This document shows positions 33,400-47,300 of a stretch of DNA of 64,000 nt, in pieces. The notes under the pieces were generated by a model. The model saw only the letters and a list, made by a program, of their open reading frames with translations. It had not been told where the DNA came from and did not search any database. This stretch comes from Gnetum montanum (taxonomy: Eukaryota > Streptophyta > Gnetopsida > Gnetales > Gnetaceae). Where the stretch lies: positions 17,825 to 81,824 of the forward strand of contig MNCI01023425.1 in assembly GCA_015680685.1 (NCBI GenBank). The letters run 5' to 3'. Positions within the stretch are counted from its first letter, which is position 1, and the number at the start of each line of letters is the position of its first letter. The translations under genes and the position numbers were made by a program.

Positions 33400-35200
33400 A
33401 GTGGCAGTAGAAATTTGAAGTAGAAGAGGTAGAACTAGTCAGAAAAATAGGTTGTTGAACATAACACCCATATGGGTTTGGCTAGTAGTAAGGGTAGGGC
33501 TAGTTTGATGATGGCCTTCGCTATGAATGTGGGTTTTGACACTACATTGGATGATAGTGTTGACACTGGTAAGAAGTCCCACTAGGATGGTATGGTTGAT
33601 CATAGGACTATCTATAATTACCTTGTGAGAAAGGTAATTTTCTAGGAATTTTCTTTTGTACAAACTTGGGATTCAATGCGAAAGCCCAATCCTCATGTAG
33701 ATGTAACATGATTGAGCAATAGCCCTTTCGATGATCATATAGGTAGATGTCACATCCATCATCTTCTTCTATGGTTAAGTATACAACCTCTTCTTCTACA
33801 GCCATTTTTCCTATTTGTTGATAAGTGTTCCTAGTTGTTTCTTGGTTTTTCTTCCTTCATTTGTTGTGATTGCCTAATTCATTTTATGTTATCTTCTCCT
33901 CTACAGTTTCTACAAAAGTTGTAGCTTATTCATATATTCACTTTGACATCCTATCTAGCATTTCTTGGAGTTTATCAAGAGATTGTTGTAGTGACAAGGT
34001 TTGTTGTGAAATCATCTCATTAAGAGTTGCCTCTTTTTCCTTATCATAGATATCGTCCCTTTTCCTTTGAAGAGTTGGATCCCAATGATATTTCTCAACA
34101 TTCTTTCATTTACATAGTTCTTCTTCTTCTTTTTCCACTTTCCTGATTAGCCTTTTTATTTGATGGGCTTTTAATTCATATAATTGACCTTAAGCATACA
34201 TCCCAAGGGTCTCACTCATTTCATTATGAAGCCCATCTATGATGTGGAAAAGTTGTTTTTTTAGAGAGAAATCATGGTTGGGACATCTATGTAGTAGTGA
34301 ATAGTATGTATCAAAGGCCACATCCAAGGGTTCATGATTTTCTTACATCCACCCTTGGATTTGTTTTCTTAGGTTGGACACTCTTGCATAAGTTTGCTAT
34401 TTTTTATTGAAAATTTCTAGCATTGTGGACCACTGGTGGATCGAACTTGGTTCTAACAATCTATACGAACTTTCAACTTTGTCTATTAGTATCCTAGGGA
34501 AGAGCTTAAGCTTTTGCCACTTATTTTTGATATTTTGCAAGGCATAGGCATCATGGAAGGCCTGTAAGTAATGTTATGGATCAAAATGATATCCTCCCAC
34601 AAATTTAGGTATATTATTCATATCAAGCCTTTTTATAGGAATTTCCTTACGATGCCTATGGGATATCTTATCTATGGCTATGATTTGCATTATACTCTTA
34701 GTGGACAACAAGGGTTCATCATCATTAGACATGGCATGGTGAAAATTGCTATTTCTATTTTCTCAATTGTGGTAGTTTTAGTTGTGTTCATGTTGAGGTC
34801 TTTGATTTTTCTTATGGTTTTGATTTCTACCCTTATTTTAACCCCATAGTACAACTTTGTCTTTATACCTACATTCATCTTCATTAGAACTAGATGTTGA
34901 AGAGGAAGATGAAGATGAGGAACTAGGAGGATTTACATGGCTTCAATGGTATTTCCCATTGTCCCTTGTCCTAGGCCTTAAGGCCTTCCCTAGTCTAGGA
35001 TTTACTTCATATCCTCTAGGGTTGTCTCTCTTAGGTGAACGTAGTCCTTGAGTGTCATCATGGTGGTCATGAACATATGAAACCCCTACATAAGGTTGGT
35101 CACTCTAAATTTCCTCAACATATATCTTAGTAGTTCTCCAATGAATTTTCTCTTCATACAATGCATTATTGCTTCCTTATGAAAGAGACATTGTTGTTGG
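33400..35200 (-). pseudogene. Decayed gag region of a second minus-strand gypsy element
   Basis: Collinear with 30700-32300. Around 34240-34150 it reads an HIIDGLHNE...LGMYA-like segment, and at 33745-33700 CDIYLYDHRKGYC, where the second knuckle Cys is Tyr, then the tail FVQKKIPRKLP. Many stops. Bounded on the right by its PBS and LTR and truncated on the left at ~33220. Confidence 0.65.
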
Positions 35201-35296
35201 TATATGATGTGTGTGACTTAGTATTTTTCCAAAGATAGTTTGTTAATGTGTTTCAATGATTATGTATGATATAACTAATCTTGATAACTAGCACCA

Positions 35297-35315
35297 TCCT
35301 TAGCAATGTTGCCAA
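35297..35315 (-). promoter_or_regulatory. Primer-binding site (minus)
   Basis: The minus strand reads TTGGCAACATTGCTAAGGA directly after the LTR end ...CACTAACA. Confidence 0.55.
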
Positions 35316-36237
35316 TGTTAGTGGTGAGATACCCCTTAAGCCCAACCATATGAATCACAAGTGCTCTCACATGATTCGATTGAATTCCATGGATGGGACT
35401 AGTTGTGGCATCTAGATTGTTATACCTTGATTGTAGTTTGCTATCTTCCCACTTAGACTAGTGGTAGCTTTGTCATGTACAATTTAGTCCATAGTGAGGC
35501 ATATGGTTCTTGATGTTATTTTAGCCTTGGGGTACTTATATAGATAAGAAAGAAATCAATTACTTAATCTAATTAACAACATAAAGATAAAGTCTAAAAT
35601 AACGTATGGGTGATGAGTATCCATTCCTAGCTTGCCATACACATCTTGAACCCACATATCCACTACTAGGAATACCAAGCGCTATGCTATTGGGTGAACA
35701 AAGTAATAACATTATTTGGATTACCAAGTGAATACATGTTTATGCTCGAAACTAGTTGTGCTCATTCTGTTAATTCATTAACATGCATGGAAACATAAAT
35801 ATTAACTAATTACATTGAATATAAATTGTATTAAAAGTAAATTTAATCTAAGTCAAAGTGCTGCAATGAATAAGAATTAATCTTGATCTTATTACCATTC
35901 ATGGAATATGTCTAGGTACATTGCCACTTGAATAATATCCACACTTCAGGCACTCATTGACTATTCTTTAAGATTACAGAATAATATTGTAAGAGTTCAA
36001 CTACTCTATTGATAAAAGAATTGCATAAACATGGTTGTGAGTGCATATTTATTGATGAAAATAGATACTATGTCGATGGGGCCTAGTCGACACAATAGAG
36101 TATGTCGACGGGGCCTAGTTATTGAGGCATTGTTATTAGGGCTAAGATATTAGAGCTAAGATATTTGGGCTAAGATATTAAAGTGCAACAAAAATTTGAA
36201 TTTTTATAAGATATTCCAACCAATTGATGACTCATCA
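35316..36237 (-). mobile_element. Ty3/gypsy-like 5' LTR, minus orientation (922 bp, subfamily B)
   Basis: Collinear with 13853-14849. The minus strand starts TGATGAGTCATC at 36237, soon followed by CTTATAAAAA and a run of GATATT motifs (36130-36180), and ends TAACA at 35316 next to the PBS. Confidence 0.7.
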
Positions 36238-36769
36238 GTTGTAAATTATGCTTCCAACTATACCAATGAGGAATATGAACAACTGTTATCTCACTCACTC
36301 TTTGATTTATTCATTGTCTTGTGAACATTTTTATTTTTTATGATTTATTAAAGAAGGTTCTTTTCATGGCAATAAATCATGTATAATATAGTATGATACA
36401 TTAGTAAATATTACGAATGTTAAGATAATTCTCCATTAATATTATTTATGATATAATTACTTGATGTTTAAATGATTATGATGCATTTGTAAATAGTATC
36501 AATGGTAAGATCATTCTCCATTTATATTAATTTGATTATATTATTATTAAAGAAGGCTATTATTTTTTTTGCATTTTCTTTGTAATTGGGGAATATTGTT
36601 GAAGTTTTGAATAAACATGGAGCTTGTAAAAATGATGGGGATTAGTGTAAGGGATCTTCTATGTGAGTACTTATTCTTTATATAAAATGATCTATAAATT
36701 GATATTATAGATGTCTTAATTCAAGTAGTTTTCTTTATTTTATGGTAACAATTTATTTATTTGCATGAA
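36238..36769. other. No recognisable gene
   Basis: AT-rich spacer after the LTR; nothing supported. Confidence 0.35.
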
Positions 36770-37400
36770 TTAAGGCTATTGGCATTGTCTATGAACGTAA
36801 TCTACATCTAATTTTAGACTTGTCAAAAATGTCTGTCCTTTCTCAAAAACTAAAGAAATTAGAATTATGATTGATGACAATGAATGGAAGTTATGATAAG
36901 AATGTTTTCTATAGCTTTTATGAATAGTTGACTAATAGTGTATCCATTGCAGGTTGTACTCTATAAGATATTATTCAAAGATAAAATTTCATTTTCAATG
37001 TTCATGACATTGTTGATGTTATACAAGTTTCATGTGGTAAAGAGGCAGCTATGAAGGATTGAAGGTGGAAGAAAAGTGAGAATCATCTAATTCATTATGC
37101 TCAAAAATTTGATATGAAAGATGATGATCCTAATGATTTTTTAGAGTTATTGTTGCTGTCCAAATTTAGGCAATGTTCTTTATTTCTAGTGAAAGCAATG
37201 AAAGTGAAGATTTCTAATAATGCAAATTTACTCATGTGGGCATTGGAGAATAATGAAAGTGTTCCATTTGATATCTTGATGATTATAATGGCTAAGATGA
37301 ACAGGAAAGAAAGGTTATGGTAGCTACATGATGTGAAAGAGTCCCTTAACTTTCCAATTATAGTGAAAAATTTATTGCTGAAAAAAATGTTTATCGTATT
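36770..37400 (+). pseudogene. Decayed coding remnant, unidentified
   Basis: A plus-strand frame with few stops reads about 200 codons, including HYAQKFDMKDDDPNDFLEL and VPFDILMIIMAKMNRK. I recognise no domain. It is on the same strand and ~3 kb upstream of the Ulp1-like remnant and might be the N-terminus of the same transposon-type protein. Confidence 0.3.
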
Positions 37401-38720
37401 TGTAACACCCATTCATAGGAAGCAAGAGCTAACACCCAAAGCCACCAAAAAGAAAGCTAGTTGAAAGAAGAAAATGCACAAGTGGATTTCTTTTTACAAC
37501 CATCAAATTGACATTAACATATAAAATTTAAATGAAATCAACAATGCCTAGATCTAGCTTTCAAATAGGTCAATCAATATTAATTTTAAGATTTAAGAGA
37601 TAATTTTAAAAAGATATAGCCATAGTAAAATATTTGTGGAAGATTCATCACATTTAAAAAACAAAAAAAAAATTATTCAACCTAAAAATAAATATCTAAT
37701 CAAGATCATTTACACATTTGTAAACCAAGGAAATGACCATAAAAGTAGATAAATTAATAATCTCAAATTTGTTCAATCACATAATAATATCTTATAATTT
37801 CCAACATCACATAAAATATGACCATCTAAATTTAACTCTTGTAATCATTTTATCATTAATCATTTAATCAAGTAATTCATATGTTTAATAGAAAAAAATA
37901 GATAAATCATAATCATAAATTAACATCCTAGGTTTTTCCCCACTCCATCAACTTATAGAAAGATATCAAAATTTGAGAAGTTATAGGAAAAAAAGTATAA
38001 TTCAAGATTTAGATCCAAGATTTATGCATTCAAAGGGGAAGGTTTCATTGACCAAATTCCAACCAAAACCCAAGAATTCAACAATTTTAAAACATTCACA
38101 ATTATTCATGGGCCTAAGGATACTCTCACTTTCTGTCGATAGTACCAATCCTCATATCAAGGATCCTTGATCCTTATTGGAAATATTTTGCCAAAAATGC
38201 CCCAAATCATTATGGATGTTTCTAAGTCATTTAAGTGTGAGAGTGTAGAGGATAGTTGGAGAGATCCAAAAAAAGTAATAAAGCTTTCAAAAATCTAAGG
38301 TTACAACAACAATCTTGATACTTTCATACAAGCATTGTGAAGGTGGTTATGTAAGCAAGAAGAGATAGTTTGAGAAAATTAACCCTTGTTGGCCATTATG
38401 AAACATGACAGAGATGGATCATTTTACCTCCTTACTTAGATATCTTACTTACTAAGAGGAATTATCATAATATTGGATTGTTATGCAACACTTGTTTTCT
38501 TTCTCCTTGCTATCTCATGTAATAGCCACAGTTTTTTCTTCCTTCCCAACCATACTTCATCTTGCTGTATCCATTTTTTTTTGTTATGCTTAGCTACTTT
38601 TTCCATGTGTGTTTTCTTCCTCTCCTCATCTCCATATTTGTAGGTGGACCAAGGGATAATGGATGGTTTCTTGTAATTACTTCTTGAGAACTATTTATAT
38701 TATTTTCTTTCTTTATAAAG

Positions 38721-38748
38721 CTCTCTCTCTCTCTCTCTCTCTCTCTTT
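38721..38748. repeat. (CT)14 microsatellite
   Basis: 28 bp of perfect CT. Just after it, 38750-38925 has three 'gttcaattcct/c' blocks resembling pol III box B, possibly worn SINE tails. Confidence 0.85.
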
Positions 38749-39759
38749 TCAGTAATGAGTCATGAGTTCAATTCTCTTCATAGTCATTACAAAAAAATCA
38801 ATAAAATATGTATATTCATTGGTTGTAGGTTCAATTCCTAAATCAACAATTTTGATATTTTAGAATTTAGATTTTGGTAGATCTTAGGTTCAATTCCTCT
38901 TGATAATTACAAAACATTTTATCATAATATCTCTCTTTATAATTCAAAATTGTCATAAGATGCAAGAAAAAAGTTTTTAAAATAGATTCATGATAAGGGT
39001 AGTTCAGAAAACATTATCAAATAAGGCACCTTCTTTTTTAGGTCATTAGTGATGTGAATTTTTCCATTGTCTTACGAGCTTTGAAAAGTTATCACATGAC
39101 CTTTCTATATGCATGGAGAGGGTACTTATACTTTACTATTTTAAACTAAAAATAGCAATGCATTACATTTATATAAAATAAAAAAAATAAAATATAATGC
39201 TATGATATTTTCACACAATGTCCCTAATTCATGGGTTAGGTTCCTCACTATGAGCATTCTTTTGCATCTCAACATATATGTTTTAGCTATTGCAGCACAC
39301 CTTAGAGTATTGTCCTCTATTTTTCTTTTTTTTCTCAACATCTTTGTTGAAATAGAATAGAAAATATTTTGTTTTCCTATATATTTATTATTATTATTAT
39401 TATTATTTTAAACATTCCTAGCATGTATTTGAAAGCATATTTCTTATGTATAAAGTATTTAAAAATTTAATCATAATACCTATAAAAATATGGTTAAAAA
39501 ATTTATTACTATTCCAATTAGCCATTTCCACCACTATCCAAAAAAAGTACACACACAACTTGTCAACAAAACATGCACACAAAGACATAGAAATACTATT
39601 AAAATCATTAATGTAAAAATTGAAGGAGAACTGGTTTGTTACAATATTGCTATCCAATTTCATAAAATAGTTAATTTGGATACTACAAGCATATTCAAGA
39701 GTACATCAATGTTTGAGAAAAGTGAGACCTCTTATTTTATGAAAGAGCATGAAAGCTAG

Positions 39760-40130
39760 GTTACCAATGAAAGTTGCTAACATGAAAAATGCTCTCATCA
39801 ATCCATTGAGGATAAGTTGGAACACGTGATTGAAACATTAAATAATTATTGTGAAAGTAATGTAGCAATTTCAAATGCTATGGAGGAGTTGAAATTAGAA
39901 AAGTCTTGTTCGATAGAAGAAAACATGTAATTAAAAGCAAAAATTAAGAATTATGTAGTTGAAGAAAATAGTTGTATCCAAAAGTTGATTTCTTAGAACA
40001 AAAAAATGGCCAACCAAATTTTCACACTAAATAAAGAAATTATCTCATTAAAAAATGCTACAATTAGCATTTATGATAGTAGAGGCATTAATGCTAATAT
40101 GGTCAATGCTATAAAAGGTTTGTGACATGT
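39760..40130 (+). pseudogene. Decayed coiled-coil coding remnant
   Basis: A plus-strand frame with a few stops reads a charged helix-forming sequence (e.g. AMEELKLEKSCSIEEN, IFTLNKEIISLKNA). It lies ~350 bp upstream of the Ulp1-like remnant on the same strand and could be the middle of one decayed protein. Confidence 0.35.
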
Positions 40131-40186
40131 TATAAAACCTTGTAGTTTTAATACATTGTTCATATCTCTTGAAAATTCCAATGGTC

Positions 40187-40342
40187 TTTGTATTTTACAT
40201 GTGTTGGATAGAAATGACTGATATGCCAGTAATTTGTCTTTGTATTTTACATGTGTTGGATAGAAATGACTGATACGCCAGTAATTTGTCTTTGTATTTT
40301 ACATGTGTTGGATAGAAATGATTGATATGCCAGTAACTAAAC
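40187..40342. repeat. Near-perfect 52 bp tandem triplet
   Basis: Three copies of a 52 bp unit starting 'tttgtattttacatgtgttg' at 40187, 40239 and 40291, differing at only a few positions. This is much less decayed than the surroundings, so the duplication is recent. Confidence 0.9.
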
Positions 40343-40479
40343 CTGTAACAAGATTATTTGATTTAGTTAAAAGAGATAACAAACAACTATCTAAGCAAGA
40401 TCATAAAAATAAAGGAACATGTATGTAGACTTGTTTGGATCACTTCTTTATGTATGTTGACTTCCATCTTATAAATGTT

Positions 40480-41400
40480 CATTTGTAGTTGATGTAGACT
40501 TCAACAGCCTCATTGATCAACCTTCTAGCATAGTTCAAATAATGAAGCCTATAGACATTATCACCTTGATTGGTCAATCATATGAAACAATTGAAAGAGT
40601 GATGTAGTTGCTTGTCATAGGTAGTTTAGACAATGAAGTGCTTGTTATGTCACTATTTCACCAGTTTGTTATTACAAGATTATCTTTTAGGTTTATATAC
40701 CAACTTGGGTGGAAACAATGGCTTGATGATGGTGTCATTGATGTGTACATCATGTACCTTAAGAAACTTTAGATATCTTTTGTTGATTGTCAATATTTAG
40801 TAAAATATTTGTATTTAATACTATGTTTCAAGCATTTGTAAAGTTCCTTGAGAGTTAGATGATACAAAGCCAAAAGAACCCATTGACACATAAAGCAAAA
40901 AAAAAAAAAAAAAAAAAAACAACTCATAAAAAGACATGCCATCATTGTTAAAAGTGAAACATTGGTTGAAGAAGAGCTTGATGTGTTTATGTTAGGAAAG
41001 GACTTTATTGAAGAGGTTAAAAAAATTTTACTAGGATGCATTTCTTAAATTGGAATAGCTATTATTTTCCACCCCATTCAATATTGGTTGGCATTGGATG
41101 CTTGTGGTTGTAGACACAGCTATAAAAAAAAGGTGTGTATGATTCCTTGCATTCTTCTCAACATGTAGGTATTGTTCAAACATTAATGTCAAGGTTTGTT
41201 GAATTTTTATTAAAAGGTAATTCTTCAATGGATGAGAGAAAAAATAAGATGAAGAAAAAGTGAAAGAAGTTACCTTCAAAATGGGGTACAATGGCTGTGT
41301 AAGGTATTCCATAGTTAAGAAAATGGATATGACTATGGCAGATATACAATAATGCTCATGCACCATTTAATATTTGGGAAAAACATAAATTTTACTAGTG
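40480..41400 (+). pseudogene. Ulp1/C48-like cysteine protease pseudogene
   Basis: Three Ulp1-family landmarks occur in order on the plus strand: WLDDGVIDVYIMYLKK (from ~40718; family form WLnDevInfYl.lL), HWMLVVVDTAIKKK (His codon at 41092, Asp seven residues on) followed in another frame by VYDSLHSS, and ENGYDYGRYTIM (41319-41354; family form eNGyDCGvyvlm). His to nucleophile is ~81 residues, normal for C48. The nucleophilic Cys is Tyr (TAT at 41334-41336, one G-to-A change from TGT). Frameshifts, stops and a poly-A expansion at 40897 confirm it is dead. Such domains are common in plant transposon proteins as well as in deSUMOylases; the context favours a transposon. Confidence 0.65.
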
Positions 41401-43009
41401 ATTTTTTTTCATGTATAGAAATACCATGATACAGGAAATTCTTAGTCTAGTTCTTGAGCAACCATGGACAAAAATATGTACGAAACATCTTGTAAGGATT
41501 GTAGTGAGCAGGGTCCTTTTCTAGTTTATGATGTAAAAGAATTGCATGATGTAAAGGAAAATTTTTTGTACATGTGATAACTATGTAATTATTTCAAGGT
41601 TTTTGATTCAAAATATATATGATGTTCTTTTGTTTCATAATGTGATTATTATTTTTTGAAATCTAAAAAAAATAATCTATGATATTTAAGGTTCAATATG
41701 TATTGAAAATATCATTCCCATCAAATAAACAAGTTTTCATAATATCTATACAAAATATGTGTTTCATAGGCTCCTTTTTGTAAGTTCCTTAATTTTAAAT
41801 TGTTAATCAATTTTGTACTCTATCATATAACCTTAGATGACTAGTTGTGAGTCTATGGATATTGTGGTTCATCGGTAGTGATGAACATGCATGTACATGC
41901 AATTAGCAACCTCTCCTAGTATGTTATAACTATGTATGTCATTTGGCTATGAATCAATGTGAATGCTTGTTGCTACAACAAAAAAATAATCAAGAACTAC
42001 TAGAAGAATGTGACATGCATGTCATCGCAACTTTCCAAATAATTGATGTGATGTTCTACGAGTCATGAAAATGTGGTGGACTATGAAACTAGTGGCACTC
42101 GCATGCACATACAGTGTTAAATTATTTCAATGTGAGGTCCCACGACTCATATATAAATGTCTTGATGCTACTTAAATGCAATTCACATGTCATCACATTT
42201 CACAATAGAAACAAGTTTTTACTAGTGCAAGGTGATGTAAGGCGCAAAATGGTGAGTTGACAATTTCAATGTAAACATATTATGATGTCATGCATTTCAT
42301 GTGATATTGTAGTCTAGAATAGCAAGCCAATTTTGACAATGCAAGTAGATTTGATGCACATGACATCAATGTTCATAGTAGCAAATATTAAGTCACATTT
42401 CATAGTGCAACCAACTATGTTACAGATGTAGTCGCATTTACAAATAGAAACAGATGTTTGATAGTGTGAGTATCTATGATCCACAAGATTTCAATGCATT
42501 CTTAGTCAAATAAAATAATGCAAGTATCATGTGAGTCATAGTATTGCACATCTATGGTTACAAGAAACTACGAACCACATTACTTTAGAGAAATCTACAC
42601 TACGAGGTCATGTGAGTCATGTGTTCTTGTAGTATGTCCAAAGTCAATGTTTAATAAATGTAGACACCACATATTATCAACTTGGATTATAAATTATTCT
42701 TCTAAATTTAAAAATAAGCAATATAAGCAACATTTTACTTAGTTATAATAGAGTAATTTCTTTGTTTATGACATCTTTAAAATGGTTTCAATAGAAAAAA
42801 GGAATATTAGACAATGTAGAAATGACTAAATTCCTCAACTTGAATTACCTCAAACCAAATTATTCTATATAGAAATGATGCACCAAATGAAAAAAATGCA
42901 TGATAAAGAGCCAGGAAAGATGCTATTGATTGTGTTAAAATCCATAACAATGTAGATGATTTTCAGAAAAAAAAACAAAAAACAAAAAAAGTGTCAAAAA
43001 TGACTCTAT
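41401..43009. other. No recognisable gene
   Basis: AT-rich sequence with no conserved motif I can support; a 62-codon ORF at 42554 looks like chance. Confidence 0.35.
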
Positions 43010-44340
43010 TTAGCATCCTCCACACCGGTATCTTCCTCCATTACTTTTGCAACTCTAGTGTTAATGAAATCATCCTCAGTCACTATGTCATTAACCTACT
43101 TAGAAGGATTATTTTTCTTCAGAGCTATATTTCATGATCCTACCTCTACTGTAGGCTCTGGTGTGGCCATGCCCATCAACTCAAGATAAAGAATATCATC
43201 TACTAGCTTCCATGAACCAATGTATTTTCACAATGCCCTCAACTGTTGAAATGTATACTTAGCTATTATTTCATAGTTGATGGAAAGACAAGTCTATCTC
43301 CTCTCCGAGTAGCCAAAACATTGATGCCTCTAAGACTCGAATGCATCAATCCTTGCAGAAAGACCATCTATGTATGTTGTTATCCTAGCCTTCATTGCCT
43401 CCAAGTATTGAAAAATGGCAACTCCATCTCCAAACTATTGCTATTTTAGTGGATGAATACAAATAGCATGGGTTTGATAACCTTCACCATAGTACTCATC
43501 CCATCCAACCTTGCAACCATCGCTTGGCACTCAAGGATTAAGGAGCAATACCAAATCATTAAATTAAGTCTTAGGGATCCATTAAGTTTAAAATGCACAT
43601 CCCAAATGAGGCAACTAGTCCTCACTGAATGCCTACACTTTCTTTGCATCAAGATCAAGAGGTGGAATCTACTAATGCCTAAAACAAGCAAATGTGACTA
43701 ATGGAAATGGAATTGTTAATGCATCCCTGGTAAGGATTTGCATACTCATGAGTAAAATGTGCAGGTAGTTCATTGAATAGTCTCCCTGCAAATCAAGTAG
43801 GACTATCAATGTAAAAGACATCACATGTGTGTAATAAGTGATAGCAAGGAGATTGGTGTGAATAGCCCTCACAAGAGCTCTCCATTTAGGGTTGAATTTT
43901 TGGTAAGGAAAACCAATCAAATTTGACTCCACCTCAAGAACCTTGACAAGAAACTATATTTTTATATCTAAAGATGTAGTAGTGAAGAATTCTCTGCATG
44001 AACCAATGGACATTACTAGTGCATCCTGTAGGATCTTCTCTATCAATGGAAATCTAGAATTACCTATGTGAATAACCACAAATGATGTTGCACCTCAAAC
44101 ATTTGACATGTAAAAGCGATGTGCCTCCTCTTCATAATATTCAGTCCCACCACTCATGATGAAGCCAAGGTGATGCTGAATTATCTTGCCATGCATCTTT
44201 GGCCATACCAGCTACATCAATGCATTGAGTTCCTTAGGACCTCATATTAAGGCTCATCTAAACTTATCTTTCTAACACTAACATTCCTCTCATGCTTGTC
44301 ACTTCTAGGCCCAATGATATTCATCCTACTCACTTTGATC
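43010..44340 (-). pseudogene. Decayed ORF of ~440 codons, unidentified
   Basis: The minus strand from ~44335 to ~43010 reads mostly open in shifting frames: GTEYYEEEAHRFYMSN, SFVVIHIGNSRFPLIEKILQ, FNPKWRALVRAIHTNLLAIT, a charged segment (QYLEAMKARITTYIDGLSA) and an acidic tail (VAKVMEEDTGVEDAK). Only about eight stops and a few frameshifts occur, so it was a real protein. I do not recognise it; the layout (globular, coil, acidic tail) recalls the other coiled-coil remnant, so a transposon-borne ORF is likely. Confidence 0.5.
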
Positions 44341-47300
44341 ATATTTTGTAATAGCCTGGGAGCCAAGCTATTGTTGACCCTATGTCTACCTCCTTTTCAT
44401 TTATCCTTGGAATCTATTAAACTTTCTTTGTTTATTTTCCTGTGAATTACCTCTCTATGAAGAAAAAACACATAGCATTAAAAATTTAAAAACATAAAAA
44501 TCATCTAAAAAAGCATTATCTATGAAATCCATTAGCCTAGCCATTCCTTAACCATTTGATGCATAACTTTAGTAAGAACACACTAGATTCTTGGAATTTC
44601 TTGATTATATAAGAGAATCATATCAAAGTTATTAGCCTAGCCATTACCTTAACCCTTTATTTCATAACTTAGTGAGAACATAGTAGATTCTTGGACATTG
44701 TTAAAATAAATGAATATCTAATGAAATGTGTGCTTATGTATCATTAACATATGTTTAATGCTCACAAAAAATTAGTAACTGAACAAAAGCATAACTATGC
44801 CTCCACTCAAACTCAGCTCTCCAAGAGAAACTAGTAGCTTCCCATCCTTCCATTAAGATATGTGAGGAACCTACTAGTATCTTAGCCATACATAAGAATT
44901 TTTTTAACATTTAGTAACCTATTAACATCTAAGTCATACATAACAATTTCTTTTAACATGATGTAAGACTTTGCTGAATGTATTGATCACATAATTCTTT
45001 GTCTGAAAAACTTGCTATTTTATTATTTAATACAAATACCCATATTCAAACATTTGTAAACTAAGTTGAAACCTTAGGTTATATTTGCACTTTTAAAAAA
45101 TTCTTCTTCTACTATTGTTTTTTTGGGATTTTAAAACTTAGGTTCATATCAAGTGCATATGACATAAGTGCATAAAAACATGAAATACCAAGTGCATATG
45201 ACACAAAGAAATTGCAAACTTACAAGCCCAATTAATTTATCCCAAAAAATCAAATACATAACCCATGAAAGATCCCATGCATGACTCACAACTCACAAAA
45301 TATCCCACATGCCCTCACAATATGATCCTCACTTGTCCAAGCCAAACAACAAACTATCATTGATAATCTAAGTACAAGAAAGGTTTGGAATACACACTTT
45401 TAGGATTGGATCAATTTGGAGAAAAATAATTTAGGCCTAGATTATTGAAGCTTCAAGAATTAGGTTAGAATTTTGCTTAGCCAATAACCTCAAGAACTAG
45501 GTTAGAACAACAAGCACAAGGTGCAACCCAATGCCTTGGAGGAAAACAAAGAGAGACAATCCTTGGAATAAGCTTCAAACATCTCCAAAATGAGCCATAG
45601 ATAGCTTAGAATAACAAGGTCAACCTCCCATTCCTTCAACAAAAACTCATAAAGATCACTCAAGATAGACCACAAGATAGGCTTAAGTATGAAGCTAACT
45701 GATTCTAGTCTTTAGTTTTCATGTTCTTTGGCTTAATTTCAATGATGCATGCTTCCAAATATTGTAGTTATTGCCATTGAACTTTTCTATTTCTTCAATG
45801 TACTTAGTACCACTCACCATCTTGAAATACTCCTACTTAATTAATTAAAATTCTTGGAATAACCTCAACTAGAAAAACCTAAGCTCTATAGGAGGAATAT
45901 AATTAAGCAAATAAAAATCACATAAATTAACAGAAAATAAGAAAACAATGTGAAGGAAAATAATAGAAGTGTGTTTATTATAGAAATTCCAACAATTAGT
46001 TTAGCTCCTAGCATTTAAGTATTCTTAGTTTAAGACTTGCAACAACCACAAATAAAGCTTACACAACAAGATGCTTACATGAAGAGAGTTGAACTTAAAT
46101 TTTCTTCACATACCCTTTAAAGCATAATGCCTTGGATAAAGTTCAAATTATATAGTTATAATTCATCATCAAGTATGGTCAAATTAAATCTTACTAGTGG
46201 CACCACATCTTTCACCATCTTCTAGAATAGAAAAGGTTGAGGTTGGTATGTTAATATACTAAATGAAAGTCTAGCATCTTTTAAAATAATTATTCTATTA
46301 AGCTCCTTAGATAAATGAATGCCTAACCTATTTCAAATTATTGTACCTAGTCTAGTTCCTATTAGGATTCTCACCACAATCTTAAATATTGGTGACATTA
46401 AATATACATGTATATATTTTATATCTAGATTTTCCATTAGACATAGTTGCAAAATATATCATTAAACTAGTTTTTATTCTAATAGTTTTGATGTATAATA
46501 GCATTTTATCTAAAGGATTTATTATATATGTAAGATAGAATTTACTGATTTCAGAAGTCATAACAAGTTCCCTAACTACATCGCCATGGAAGAGGTTCTA
46601 CATCTACAAAAAGCATCTTCATTGTGTTATCTTTGTAATAAAAATTAAAGTAGAAACTTAGTCGATATTGCTATCAAAATATGAAAATCAATTGAAGTTG
46701 AATAAGTCAAAAAAAAAACTGCACTATAAATAGAAAAAGCTTATCTTACTTGGATGGGAGTAGGTTTCAAAACATCTTATTATTTAAACAAAATAGAAGA
46801 ATGTCTAGAATAACCTTATGGATTAGTTGCAAATTTTGTTTTTAAAATTTTATTCGTGAAGCCAAAGTTCTTGGAGACCAAAATTAATACAGTTCATTTG
46901 AAAATGAAAATGTGAAATAATGTTATTCATTTGAAATTTTTCTTTGCAATCCATCATAGAAAATCCTAGCATGCTAAAAGAAAAACAACACTCTTAAAAG
47001 AGAGTATAAATGTAAATATCCTACCTATCACTTCCTTTGGCATTGAAAAATTCTACTATCCCCTATGACTGGAAGAAATGGTGTTGATATTCCTAGCGTG
47101 CTCTCCTTCACTATGGTTTACTATAGGGGAATAAATGATCAAAATGTGTTGTTTTCTTCACAATGAATTTGTTTTTACTTTTGGACATTTTCATAAAATG
47201 TGACCAACTATGGATTGCATCCACCTCATAGTTTAAAATAGTAAAATGTGAGATGTAGTTATTTATGTGACTCAAACTTTTTTATTTGACTTGCATGTCG

